Below are positions 48,990 through 59,675 of a DNA stretch of 64,000 bases, piece by piece (position 1 is the stretch's first letter; each line of letters starts with the position of its first letter). The stretch lies in contig LGRX02035459.1 of the NCBI GenBank assembly GCA_001247695.2, positions 62,001-126,000 of the forward strand, in the 5' to 3' direction. The notes below the pieces were generated by a model. That model saw nothing but the letters and a program-made list of their open reading frames with translations, had not been told where the DNA came from and searched no databases. The position numbers and the translations under genes are program-made. Origin of the DNA: Cymbomonas tetramitiformis. Its lineage: Eukaryota; Chlorophyta; Pyramimonadophyceae; Pyramimonadales; Pyramimonadaceae.

Positions 48990-51757
48990 CCAGCTATATA
49001 GTGCAAGCCTTGTGGAGGTCGGCTCTAGGCTATTTGGTGCCAAAAGAATCGGTCCAAGGATACGCCACACACACACACAAGAGAAAAGTAAAGAGACATG
49101 ATACCGCACACAAAATTGCTATGCGAAAAGTCTTTACAAGTTTCGAGGCCAAAATGACTTACCACACCAGTCCACGACCCGTCGTCCTTATTATGTCCTG
49201 AAGCCAAAGACGCGGCGAGGTAGTCAGAGTGTAAAGGCCTTGAGGTCACGAGCAGAGGCAATACAAGACGTGTGCGGCATATGTACAAATAATGTACAAA
49301 GCATGGGCGAGGATACCATAGGTTAGACAAAGACTTGGCGATTTGCTGCACACCTGGGGGATCCACTAAGAGCCATACAGCTGTGATGAGAGAAGAAAAT
49401 GATACGACGTAAGACAAGAAAAGCCAAGAGCGAACCCTGATACAAGCGCCAATACATTATCCATCCCTAAGTTAAAATACGATTTGTTCTCATAAAGTAC
49501 AAACGGCTAGTCACACACTATGCAATACAAGCGTTAACTAGCGTCAGAAGGCTTGCTTTGAATAACTCACAGCCCTTTGTTCACCAAAACACTCATCGTT
49601 TACTGCCACGTCACAAGCGTGACTCCGCAACCAACCTGCAATCTGCACCGTCGTTAAAAGGATCGTACTCTTGAAGACTGTCCCTGCATAGTGTTAAAGC
49701 GCAACGAACGCCCCTCACACCTCAAAAGAGAAACAGATTATTTGGTCGCAAAGCTCAAGTGTCCATCAGCAAAAGAACCACAAGAGTTAGCTTGGAAAAG
49801 AAGTACCAGCCGTAGACGTTTGACACCCAAAACTAATTAAGCACCACACAACACACCTCCTGCTAGGCGAGTGTACAGTAGGGTATACTATTCCGAAGGG
49901 ATCTCAAAAGCTAGTAAGCGCAGGATCTCTGCAGCGAGGACCGCCTTATCGTTATTGGTATTCCAATACGAGTGTTCACTATTGACCGAATAGTCAAGTT
50001 TACCCTTCGCAGAGAAGCACGCGAGCTCCGAGTGAAGTCGCCTTCCGAGGTGGACACAAAATTGTGACAACAGAATTTCGTTGAAACGCTCCGTCCAAGT
50101 ACTGGATAGGGAAAGCAGGCTCATCAACAGGCTCGGTACACGCTCGAGCTCGGGTGGCAGCTTTCAAAAGGAAGACGAGTCCGCGCCCTGAGGAACTCTG
50201 ACGAGTTTTGGAAGAACAAAGCGTCACGGTTACCTTCGAGTGCAGTTCATCATGAAATGTGCAAGCGTTGCTATTATTCCGGGTACCCAGTCTGATCCAG
50301 GGACCTATCAGTGGATGAACAGAGGCAAATTATTCCGTGAACCCTAAAAAGAACGCAGTGGATGCGTGGATCTCGACGAACACTTGAAAGAGCTGTTTCA
50401 CCTTTGCGTTGGAAGTTACAATGGCATCAACCCATACCCACCACCCAGCACCTGTTCCACACATACTTGAGGTGAATCGCAGAAGTCGCATACTAACGAG
50501 GAAGTCTGTGGATTCGGTGTCTGCCATACACGGGAATGCTGCAAAGTTAACACGATAGCTCCACAAGGCTCACCGAAAACTGCTCCAGAAAGACCAGTGC
50601 CATATCTCGCCAATTTATCTTCCCAATACTCCATTTCCCTTTGCAAAAGTACCGCAATGTTATAGTCGATTCAGGAATCTTGTGGTTTTCTTGGTTGGAA
50701 TATTTTATTCTTCAATGATCCCTCGCCTGACCTTCATGTTTTCGGACCAACGCAAGGCAAATTGAAACTTGCACCATAAAAGCAGTAGAGTAATCGGCAG
50801 CAGGAGCAAATCTCCAATTGCAACGGAGGAAGATGACGAAATGTCGATCTGACGATCACCAGACGAAAACGCCTCGGCGAACAGTGTCATCGCCAGTGCC
50901 AGTGTGCCACCCGAACGCCATCGCCATTCCATGATGAACAATCCTAATGCCTTATGTGTATGTCAGATGTCTTATCCTACAAGTCACAGATTCTAAGATT
51001 CTACTTGACCTCTGCTCCTTATGATTTGGAACCTGGCCAAATTACCTTACTTACTTACTTACTTACTTACTTAATCAGCAGCAGCAAAGCGCGAATCCCA
51101 ACGGGCGACACACACGAACTTCCGATCTCACGATCGCCAGACGCTAACGATGACAGTGCCACTGCAGTCGCGTACATTTACCGCGACGCCACCCACGCGT
51201 TATGGCATGGCATGTTGGGATGCAAAAAGCGAAGCACTGTCGCGCACATGATCCTACGGTCAGATGGCCTAGCGGAGATCTCTTTTTGAGATCGATCCGC
51301 CTAGTACCTACTAATCCGGCGAGGGACCGGCCGAGTCTCTGAGCCGCGGCCGAAGCGATCGAGGATCGATTAGAAAGAAAAGAAAAAACCACGCCCGTTG
51401 GGCGTAGGATGGATCGATTATTCGAGGTAGGTTACATTTTAGAAGCTCGAAGACTCCGGACCTTTATGCCAAAGGTTTAACACCTTAAGGGCGATATTTC
51501 TACACAAATACGGAACAACATAGTGGAAATGATACCCGCCAATGGAATTGGATTAGGGACGTTACATACACAAATGTAGGGCAATGTAACGATGTAACCA
51601 TAAACCTGATAATGGCAGATATAAAGTCCGGCAGTAATATATATCTAACTAGAGAGAGAAACCCTGAGTTAAGGGTTACGATATCATAACGGTAAAGAGT
51701 CCCTTGATCAAAAGAGAGATAACATAAATACCTAACGGGTGTTTCCCGTCTACTGGT
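48990..51757. other. No firm gene; one signal-peptide-like ORF
   Basis: About 2.8 kb. The minus-strand ORF 50941-50705 contains MEWRWRSGGTLALAMTLFAEA, which looks like a secretion signal, and lies upstream of the W/GDG array on the same strand. It could be a first exon of that gene, but I could not build a spliced model. A (TTAC)n microsatellite lies at 51047-51073. Nothing else is recognised. Confidence 0.35.
51047..51073. repeat. Microsatellite (TTAC)n
   Basis: Six to seven TTAC tetramers. Confidence 0.9.
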
Positions 51758-53469
51758 TGTCGCAAACGCGTGCATATGGTGGTACGAATATCCTCGGAAT
51801 CGGGCAATCTCAACACTCGCAGATGATCATAAGTTTGTCATTAACATTCACTGGTGCCGGTAACTGAACAAGCAATTCTGAACGCAGCACGAGACCATAA
51901 GGCTACAAAATTTTTGAAATCCTGATATCCTGAGATCGAACGCTAAGCTCTTTCATGCAAGCCCAGATTTCCAACATGAAAAAGTATGAAAACAGCAGTA
52001 AAACATATTCATCAAAATTGTATAATAACCGCAAAATACGAATTATTGTGTACCAAAGCTGTGAGCAGAACTGTCTTAGCAATCTAGCACTGGCACGCGA
52101 ACAGCCACCTAGCACTTGCGAAGGCAAAACAATAATGAGTCCACTGGTCTGACCTTCGGTCAGAGGTCACTTATCTCTCAATGCTCTGTCACATTTCCCA
52201 AAACTGTAACGGGTTCTAGCCCTCAAATCTTCATCTGGCCAATGGAAACTCATTATTCCATGCCAGCTTTAACACTGTTACCGCTTAACATATTCTGACT
52301 AACACGTCAGCGTGGCAAAGGAGTCACTGCCGTCGTCATCGTATCATTCCTTGGTAACCTGATACTGCAAATATCTTCCCTAGCAGGTCTGCCTCTCTCA
52401 GGAGGTCATCTTGGCGAAGCCTGTCATACTGTCACCTCTGTCACGCGTGTCATCAGCTGGACAAACCCGGCACGATACCATGAGAAGCCGGCGTTTGTTA
52501 CAGCTGTCGCAAACGCGTGCATATGGTGGTACGAATATCCTCGGAATCGGGCAATCTCAACACTCGCGGATGATCATAAGTTTGTCATTAACATTCACTG
52601 GTGCCGGTAACTGAACAAGCAATTCTGAACGCAGCACGAGACCATAAGGCTACAAAATTTTTGAAATTCTGATATCCTGAGATCGAACGCTAAGCTCTTT
52701 CATGCAAGCCCAGATTTCCAACATGAAAAAGTATGAAAACAGCAGTAAAACATATTCATCAAAATTGTATAATAACCGCAAAATACGAATTATTGTGTAC
52801 AAAAGCTGTGAGCAGAACTGTCTTAGCAATCTAGCACTGGCACGCGAACAGCCACCTAGCACTTGCGAAGGCAAAACAATAATGAGTCCACTGGTCTGAC
52901 CTTCGGTCAGAGGTCACTTATCTCTCAATGCTCTGTCACATTTCCCAAAAACTGTAACGGGTTCTAGCCCTCAAATCTTCATCTGGCCAATGGAAACTCA
53001 TTATTCCATGCCAGCTTTAACACTGTTACCGCTTAACATATTCTGACTGACACGTCAGTGGCAAAGGAGTCACTGCCGTCGTCATCGTATCATTCCTTGG
53101 TAACCTGATACTGCAAATATCTTCCCTAGCAGGTCTGCCTCTCTCAGGAGGTCATCTTGGCGAAGCCTGTCATACTGTCACCTCTGTCACGCGTGTCATC
53201 AGCTGGACAAACCCGGCACGATACCATGAGAAGCCGGCGTTTGTTACAGCTGTCGCAAACGCGTGCATATGGTGGTACGAATATCCTCGGAATCGGGCAA
53301 TCTCAACACTCGCAGATGATCATAAGTTTGTCATTAACATTCACTGGTGCCGGTAACTGAACAAGCAATTCTGAACGCAGCACGAGACCATAAGGCTACA
53401 AAATTTTTGAAATCCTGATATCCTGAGATCGAACGCTAAGCTCTTTCATGCAAGCCCAGATTTCCAACA
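51758..53469 (-). repeat. Tandem terminal-repeat array Y-X-gc-Y-X-gc-Y (plus-strand order)
   Basis: Y parts: 51758-51976, 52505-52723 and 53251-53469, each exactly 219 bp (plus strand TGTCGCAAACG...TTCCAACA). X parts: 51977-52502 and 52724-53248, each 525-526 bp. X and the next Y are separated by GC. Reading Y+X gives TG...CA ends with a 12-bp inverted repeat TGTnnCAAACGC. Reading X-gc-Y on the minus strand gives a unit that starts next to a purine tract. Both readings have TG...CA ends, so sequence alone leaves the functional LTR unit ambiguous. Confidence 0.88.
52491..52516. repeat. 26-bp palindrome at the X/Y junction
   Basis: Arms GCGTTTGTTACAG and CTGTCGCAAACGC are complementary at 11 of 13 positions around a CAGCTG centre. 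A second copy is at 53237-53262. The outer ends of A (16914), B (62710) and the array (51758) each correspond to one half of this palindrome. Confidence 0.9.
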
Positions 53470-53478
53470 TCCCCCATC
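53470..53478 (-). promoter_or_regulatory. Polypurine tract candidate
   Basis: The minus strand reads GATGGGGGA directly before TGTTGGAAATC, the start of Y. A purine tract next to TG is the usual plus-strand primer arrangement of LTR elements and argues for Y being the start of the 3' LTR. Confidence 0.55.
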
Positions 53479-53506
53479 TGTAGCTGCTGCGCGCAGTAGC
53501 ACAGAC

Positions 53507-54211
53507 TCAAATATGGGCTTGTTCAGCATACTGGGTCGTATCACCATCTGCCATGAACTTGCCCAAGCTGAAAGTGAACATACCAATGCCTTCACCTTCT
53601 CCACCCTGTAACATCCTTGCTCTGACCAGCGGGTTCTTGAATACCAAGACCCACATACACCTGCGGCCAATAGGTCCATGTTCCAGATGCCCAATCACAT
53701 GCAAGCGTCCCGTCTGACTCAATCGTCTGAAGTACGCAGCCCTGCTCTCGGTCATGTCTGTCAAGTAATAAGATGGAACGTGGACACATGCCACCACACG
53801 ACTGGCCATCACTGCCAATGGAAATGCAATGTCCAGCGCTGCAAACCAAGGTGAAGTCACCACCGCGTCACAAACACCATATTTCTCCTTCCATAAGCGA
53901 TAATTACCTGGCTGGAGTGCGTCACGCGCCTCAGACCAACCCAACTGAGGATTCCAGTCATTATTCATAAACCTCAACTGCGGCCACTGCTCCACCATCA
54001 CCTCACTGATGACCCCAGTACCTGCCCATGGGTCCCAGACGCCATCGATGGACTTCCAGTCCACCTCTGTCGCCAATCGCCTCACCTCGGAGGGCACTGT
54101 GATGATCAACTCAAGCCCCCACTGCAGCGCGCTAGCTTGTCGCACCTGGGCTTTGGTCATATGTCTCATTTCTCCTCGTCTTTCCACTTCTTCCTCGGCC
54201 AAGGCAGGCAC
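53507..54211 (-). CDS. C-terminal SAM-methyltransferase-like domain of B Pol, separated by a frameshift
   Basis: Continues the Pol protein after a one-base frameshift at the T7 run 54260-54266 (six bases with one C, TTTCTT, in A). It matches A closely: VWDPWAGTGV (codons near 54034) and DAVVTSPWFAALD (53843-53857), like motif I and motif IV of DNA methyltransferases, then HVPSYYLTDMTESRAAYFRRL. It extends about 45 residues beyond the part shared with A (RMLQGGEGEGIGMF...), so B shows the native C-terminus. A homopolymer sequencing error cannot be excluded as the cause of the break. Confidence 0.75.
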   Translation of the reverse strand: MPALAEEEVERRGEMRHMTKAQVRQASALQWGLELIITVPSEVRRLATEVDWKSIDGVWDPWAGTGVISEVMVEQWPQLRFMNNDWNPQLGWSEARDALQPGNYRLWKEKYGVCDAVVTSPWFAALDIAFPLAVMASRVVACVHVPSYYLTDMTESRAAYFRRLSQTGRLHVIGHLEHGPIGRRCMWVLVFKNPLVRARMLQGGEGEGIGMFTFSLGKFMADGDTTQYAEQAHI

Positions 54212-54233
54212 AAGAGGTGCATCCCTCAGCTGC

Positions 54234-57200
54234 CTAGCCCTTGCCTTCTGTTCCCGATATTTTTTTGCTCAGCACCGTGCGATGCCCCTCATTCCAATGC
54301 CCTGGCATGAGGATCTGCACGGCCTTGGACAGCTTGTCCTGCCTGCCCCAATCAATCTGATATGGCATGCCAAAGAACACGTCCTCCCCTTCCAATGGCA
54401 TCTCCCTTGATGAGATTGCATGCCATGGCTGAGATTTGTCCCCCTTCACCATACGGCGAGGACCCACGTCTGCTGGCAGCAGGCGCATCTCCGAGGACAG
54501 CTTCTCGTTAAGCTGCTGCTCCTTTATGCCCAGTCTGTCCTCCAGGACTCCAGAGCTCTCATCTTCCTGGGTCTGCACCTCGGCGTTGGCAGCTTGCATT
54601 CCCGTGCCTGAGCACCTAGGACATAGCCACTCGCCTTCTGGTACTCCATCCAGTGCTGGGTTAAGACACCACAAGTGGTAACCCCTGTTGCATGCGTCGC
54701 ACAGCAACATCTCTGCCTCCCCATCAGTCTTCCTGCACACTTCACATGCTAGGTGCTTGCTGGGAACGGCTGCACTGCAATCATACTGGTCCTTCACCTG
54801 TAGGTGACATGGCGCGATGCTCTGCACAGTGCTCTTCTCTCTTAACTTGGTGGCGTCCTCAAGCACCACCACACCATCCCGCTGTATTTTGACCAACTTC
54901 AGAATGGCGGACTTGGTCGCGACTTCCATGCCGCTGCGAGGCTTCTGCCTAATGTAGACAAAGTCACCCACCTTAAACTGGTGTGGTTTAGGCTCAATCC
55001 CACCACCCCTTCTTCCTTCGTAATGTAGAGTGTCACGATGTTGTGCCACCTCCAGACTGCAACCAGCGTGTACCATCAGTCGCTTCACTACCTCTGCCCT
55101 TAGCAGGAGGTCCTTGACCCGTGCGTCCTTGTCATCCTCGATCTCGGGACTGAAGTCTATACTGGGCGCTCGCTTCAAGTCCGGTGGCACCACTGCCTCT
55201 TGGGCAAATAGCAAAGTGAACGGTGCCACTCCTGTGGACTCTTGACGCGCCGCATTATAGCTCAGCACGAGTGACCAAAGCTGCTCGTCCCACTCATAGT
55301 CGAGGCCCTTCTCCAAGGCAATCTTCTTGAAGCAGAACTTCATCGTACGCACCACCCGCTCAGTAAGACCATTGCCCTCCGGTGAGTCTGGCGATGTGAC
55401 TCGGCGGTCTATCAGACAGTCTCTGCATAACTGCTTGAACTCGCCCTCGAACTCCTTGCCTCCGTCCACCAGGCACTCTGCTGGCGCCCCGAATACCGCC
55501 AGAACATGACTGCGAAATGCCGCCGCAATGGTCCTTGCCTCCTTGTCGGGAATGGGCACGCAGACTATGAACCTGGTGTAGTGCTCGGTCATGATGAGCA
55601 CTCTGTTGTTGCCCGCCTTGGTCTGTCTCCTTGAAGGCCACGCTAGGTCCAGCGACCACCGATACATGAATGACACGATCTCAAGGGGCGACAAGCACGC
55701 CTCTTCCCTTGCATAATGAGTCTTCACACGCTGACAGGTTTCACATTGGGTCACCACGGCCTCAACGTCCTTCTTCAGGTCGGCCCACCAATGACGCTGC
55801 CACAGAAGATGCTGCGTGCGTCTTATGCCCCAATGGCCCGTTCTGGAATGATATTCTTTGACCAACGCAAGACGGTCAGCAGGCTTGGGTATCCTCACTT
55901 CCTTGCCTGACAGCGTGATCATGTAGATCTCGTCCGTAGCTTCATCCCATCGATGTCGTGCTGCGCGCCTCCTCACACGATGGACTTCGTCTTCTGGTAA
56001 CTTCACGCTGCCATTGGACCTCAACCATCTGAGGCACCATGCGTCATCATGCACATCTCGATGCTTTTCGCGGTCAGCCTGCTGCTCGGCCACGCTGGCC
56101 ATCAAGTCCGCGAGCCTGGTAGTGCACGCCAATCTGGGTAGTCTCATTTCTACATCATTGGCAGGCGGACTCCAGGCAGGCACGTTAACGCGCGCTGCTG
56201 GAGTTGCGCCCTCCTTCACGAAGTGGCTCTCGTGCCTCCGGCGATACTGCTCGATGTTGTGGAGCTGCCACTCCTTCTTCTTTTTCTTGGTTCCAGCCTT
56301 CTGTCGCTGAGCCCCAATTCCTTCTGCACCTTTCTGCCCTTGCGAGCACGTTGTCTGCAGCTTCTCCTCCCAGTCACGGTGACTCATGGTCTTAGCCACC
56401 TGCTGAGTATATGCGTTCGAATTCTCAACCCATTCCGCCAGCAAAGCTTGCCTCTGCTGAAGGTCCGACCTCGCGTGGTCTGCCCAGTTGTTGTCTACAG
56501 CGATAGGCTGTCCTGGGGAATTCTCCGCCTCCAAGGACTCCTCGCTGTGAGGAAGCCCCTTCCTGCTTGCTTCTGCGACCGCCATCAACAGTTCCATAGC
56601 CCTGCGATCCATGGCCAGGCCCAGAATGCTCGCCAGTTCTACGTCGTTCAGGCCATCGGCCATGCGTAGTTCGCTTGCGCTGTAGCCCATGGCTAGCGCC
56701 TTCTCGTCGAGGTTCACCTCTCGGGACTCCTCCTCGATGTCTTCATCATTCTGATTGCGCACCACAGTGCCCATCCTTGCTTTCCTGAATGCTCTTGACC
56801 CTTGCGTCGCCATGATGGTAGGAAGAGCCCTCAACGGTTCTCCCACCACATTTACCACGTAGTGAGGCGCACGGTCTGTTCTTATCACTGGCCTGGGCTG
56901 CCAGCCTTTGGACAGGATCGACGACACAACTCGTCCTTCTGGTCTCGCCACCTTGCTCATCACGGAGCGGAACTGGTGGCTCTGGAACAAGTTGCTCCAA
57001 TACGCTCGCAATCGATGTGCGTAAGCGCCTGCTTGTGCTGCATCAAAGGACACTGGTCGGCCAATGACGCTGGCGATGTACGGGAACACCTCGTCCCTGA
57101 TCTTGGTCCCGGGCCTGTGCGACAATGGGGATACGTTCTCCAGGATGTATCCTGGGGGCTTCTGCTGCTGTAGCTGCTGCAGCGTGGATAGAAGCCGAAC

Positions 57201-59618
57201 CACTTCGTAAAATAATTTGCTATGCCTGCCATCCAGGCCTGTAAGCGTCCCAGCAGGGGAAAGGTCCTGGCATGGGAACCCACACACCATGACCCACTGA
57301 CGTCCTCGAAGAGCTCCTGCCCGTATGAAGTCAGCGCTCGTCGTGTCGCGCAGATCTTGGGGTAGAGCCCCAAATTCCACCGCACTGGGCAAAATGAGGT
57401 CAGGGTATCGTCGTAGCAGCGCCATGCACCTGGCTCTGGCCACTGCCTGACTGCTTGGCGATATGTCTTGATATAAGTATCGATCCACCTTCATGCCACT
57501 GCGGACCAGCATCTCCAGACCAGCACAAAGGCCTCCACATGGCTCGTAGCATACTACACCTTCCTCCCGAGCTTGCGAGAAGAACTGCTTGTTCAACACC
57601 CTGGTGTCCACCTTCTCAGGCTTCAGGATACGTTCGCCTTCGAAGTACTCGTTGCTGTACACCGCGGGACTCCCTTCACCATGCGTGCCTCGCGTGGGTC
57701 GTGTCAGGCTCAGCGCTTTCCACGCTGCCCTCGCCAACCTTCCAGAGTCGATCACCAATTCGGGAAGATCAGTGTCGAACATCACCGCTTGGTTGCACTC
57801 CAACTCTTCCTGGTGATGCAAATCGAACAAACGATGCACTGGCCCCGTGCCCAGCTGCTCCACGGCAGCCCTCTTGCAGTAGTTGGCAACTTGGACCTCT
57901 GGCGTGACCTCGTCCCCTGGGGAAACCTCCCCAGCCAACATGAAGCACAAGTGATCACGGAAATCCTTCCTGCGCACTTCCCCCACGCCTGCGTGAAGCG
58001 CAGTCACCTTTTCTCTCTCGTGCCTTGCCCCAGTCTCGTCTGTCGTGGTTGGTAACGGGTAGCGAGACGGCACGTCAGCGTTGCTGTTCTTGGCTCCTGG
58101 GCGATACTGCACCGTGAAGTCGAACTCCTGCAAGCTGATTGCCCAACGTAGGTGCTGACCCTGAAGATCAGCCTTCTCCATCAAAGTGGTGAGCGGTGAG
58201 TGGTCAGTCACCAGCGTGAAGTGTACGCCATGCAGGTACTGTCTCAACGTGCGCACTGCCCACACCACTGCAAGCATCTCGCCCTTGAAGCTGGCGTACT
58301 GCCTCTCTGTCTTACTCAAGGATCGACTGATCGCCATGCAAATGTACTCCTTGCCATCGTCATCCTTCTGGCCCAGCACTGCGCCAATGCCGTAGGTGCT
58401 CCAATCAGTGTACAATATGAGGGGTCTGTCGTAGTCGATAGGCCTCAGACATCTCCCAGAGCAGAGCGCGTCCTTCAGCTCCTGGAGTGCACGGTCTTGA
58501 TCCTTCCCCCAAGCTCCCTTGATATCAGTAATCTCTTTCTTGAGCAAGTCGTTGAGAGGGCGGGCCATCTCTGAGTAATTTGGCCCTCCTGGCTCACCCA
58601 CTAAGCCCTTGTAGTAGTTCATCATGCCCAGGATGGAGCGAAGCCCCGTCTTGTCCTGCGGCCTCGGAAGCTCCTGGATGGCCTTGCATTTCGCCTCCTG
58701 CGCGCCAATGGAATTATGCCCAATGCGGTAACCCAGAAAGTCCACCGTGGCTGCGCCGAAAGTGCTCTTGCCTGCGTGCAATCTTATGCCTGCGTCCCCC
58801 AAGGTACGCAACACGTCCTCAACGTCCTTCAGATGCTGCTCAGGCGTGGAGTCTGTGTAGACCACTACGTCATCTACGTACGCCACAGTGCAGTGCTGCA
58901 AATGGCGCAACTCGTAATCCATGATTCTCACAAACGCAGATGTTGCTCCAGCTGCCCCAAACGGCATCGAGGTGTACTGGTAGAGCTGATTCTTCCACCA
59001 GAACGCCGTCTTGCTTCTGTCCTCCTCCGTGGCCATGGGAATCTGGTGGAAGGCTTTGGTGGCATCCAGCGTGGTCTTGAACTTGGCCTTTGCGACCTTC
59101 TGGTAGAGCTCCTCTGGTCGATGTGGAAGCGTGTTGTCCTTGAGGGAGTGCCGATTGACACCCCTGAGATCCACGCAGAATCTCGTCTGGGTCCAAAGGC
59201 CGGTCTCATGATCCTTCTTGCCAGCCACGACGACGTTGCTCGCATGCCTGCAATGCTTGGCTGCGGGCTCTATGAAGCCATACTCCAGGAGTTCCTTGCA
59301 GTGGATATCGATGATTTCCTGCTCGCCCGGGCTGTACTTCCTGGGCCTCTGGTAGGCGGCCTTGGATTCGTCTATGAAAGGAATAGAGAACGTGTTGTGC
59401 TCCGCCTTGCCCTTGTAGCCTGTAAGATCGTGAGGACTGTTGGCAAACGTGGCCTTGCACCTGCGAAGAACATTTCGCATTTCCTCCCAGTGCTCCTCCT
59501 TGAAGTCAGGATGTCCTCCAAACGTGGCATTGAGCTCAGTGTCGAGCCACGCTGCCTCGTCCTTGGTCACTGTCGTATCACCTAGAGGTTGAAGCTCGTC
59601 CAGCACGGTGTACGGCAA
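54234..59618 (-). CDS. Pol polyprotein: RT, RNase H, C5-cytosine methyltransferase, integrase, PHD finger
   Basis: 1,794 residues. RT: FCVDLRGVN at about 150, TLDATKAFHQI at about 185, and YVDD at 247-250. RNase H: LYTDWSTYG (Asp 405) to about 520. C5-cytosine methyltransferase: motif I CYEPCGGLCAGLE at 690, catalytic VCGFPCQDLSPAG (Cys 783), ENV at 827, and RLRAYWSN near 865. Integrase: HHCC domain 1258-1294 and catalytic Asp 1324, Asp 1385 and Glu 1420. PHD finger: 1625-1670 (Cys4-His-Cys3). Motifs IX-X of the methyltransferase are not obvious. There is no ATG at 59618 (TTG); the frame is open upstream to a TAG at 59676 that separates it from the membrane ORF, so the native protein is probably longer at the N-terminus. 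Confidence 0.93.
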   Translation of the reverse strand: MPYTVLDELQPLGDTTVTKDEAAWLDTELNATFGGHPDFKEEHWEEMRNVLRRCKATFANSPHDLTGYKGKAEHNTFSIPFIDESKAAYQRPRKYSPGEQEIIDIHCKELLEYGFIEPAAKHCRHASNVVVAGKKDHETGLWTQTRFCVDLRGVNRHSLKDNTLPHRPEELYQKVAKAKFKTTLDATKAFHQIPMATEEDRSKTAFWWKNQLYQYTSMPFGAAGATSAFVRIMDYELRHLQHCTVAYVDDVVVYTDSTPEQHLKDVEDVLRTLGDAGIRLHAGKSTFGAATVDFLGYRIGHNSIGAQEAKCKAIQELPRPQDKTGLRSILGMMNYYKGLVGEPGGPNYSEMARPLNDLLKKEITDIKGAWGKDQDRALQELKDALCSGRCLRPIDYDRPLILYTDWSTYGIGAVLGQKDDDGKEYICMAISRSLSKTERQYASFKGEMLAVVWAVRTLRQYLHGVHFTLVTDHSPLTTLMEKADLQGQHLRWAISLQEFDFTVQYRPGAKNSNADVPSRYPLPTTTDETGARHEREKVTALHAGVGEVRRKDFRDHLCFMLAGEVSPGDEVTPEVQVANYCKRAAVEQLGTGPVHRLFDLHHQEELECNQAVMFDTDLPELVIDSGRLARAAWKALSLTRPTRGTHGEGSPAVYSNEYFEGERILKPEKVDTRVLNKQFFSQAREEGVVCYEPCGGLCAGLEMLVRSGMKVDRYLYQDISPSSQAVARARCMALLRRYPDLILPSAVEFGALPQDLRDTTSADFIRAGALRGRQWVMVCGFPCQDLSPAGTLTGLDGRHSKLFYEVVRLLSTLQQLQQQKPPGYILENVSPLSHRPGTKIRDEVFPYIASVIGRPVSFDAAQAGAYAHRLRAYWSNLFQSHQFRSVMSKVARPEGRVVSSILSKGWQPRPVIRTDRAPHYVVNVVGEPLRALPTIMATQGSRAFRKARMGTVVRNQNDEDIEEESREVNLDEKALAMGYSASELRMADGLNDVELASILGLAMDRRAMELLMAVAEASRKGLPHSEESLEAENSPGQPIAVDNNWADHARSDLQQRQALLAEWVENSNAYTQQVAKTMSHRDWEEKLQTTCSQGQKGAEGIGAQRQKAGTKKKKKEWQLHNIEQYRRRHESHFVKEGATPAARVNVPAWSPPANDVEMRLPRLACTTRLADLMASVAEQQADREKHRDVHDDAWCLRWLRSNGSVKLPEDEVHRVRRRAARHRWDEATDEIYMITLSGKEVRIPKPADRLALVKEYHSRTGHWGIRRTQHLLWQRHWWADLKKDVEAVVTQCETCQRVKTHYAREEACLSPLEIVSFMYRWSLDLAWPSRRQTKAGNNRVLIMTEHYTRFIVCVPIPDKEARTIAAAFRSHVLAVFGAPAECLVDGGKEFEGEFKQLCRDCLIDRRVTSPDSPEGNGLTERVVRTMKFCFKKIALEKGLDYEWDEQLWSLVLSYNAARQESTGVAPFTLLFAQEAVVPPDLKRAPSIDFSPEIEDDKDARVKDLLLRAEVVKRLMVHAGCSLEVAQHRDTLHYEGRRGGGIEPKPHQFKVGDFVYIRQKPRSGMEVATKSAILKLVKIQRDGVVVLEDATKLREKSTVQSIAPCHLQVKDQYDCSAAVPSKHLACEVCRKTDGEAEMLLCDACNRGYHLWCLNPALDGVPEGEWLCPRCSGTGMQAANAEVQTQEDESSGVLEDRLGIKEQQLNEKLSSEMRLLPADVGPRRMVKGDKSQPWHAISSREMPLEGEDVFFGMPYQIDWGRQDKLSKAVQILMPGHWNEGHRTVLSKKISGTEGKG

Positions 59619-59675
59619 GACCTCATCCTGCTCCGCGATGTTGGCTTCCCAGCCCGGCTCCCATTGCCTCGAGGA

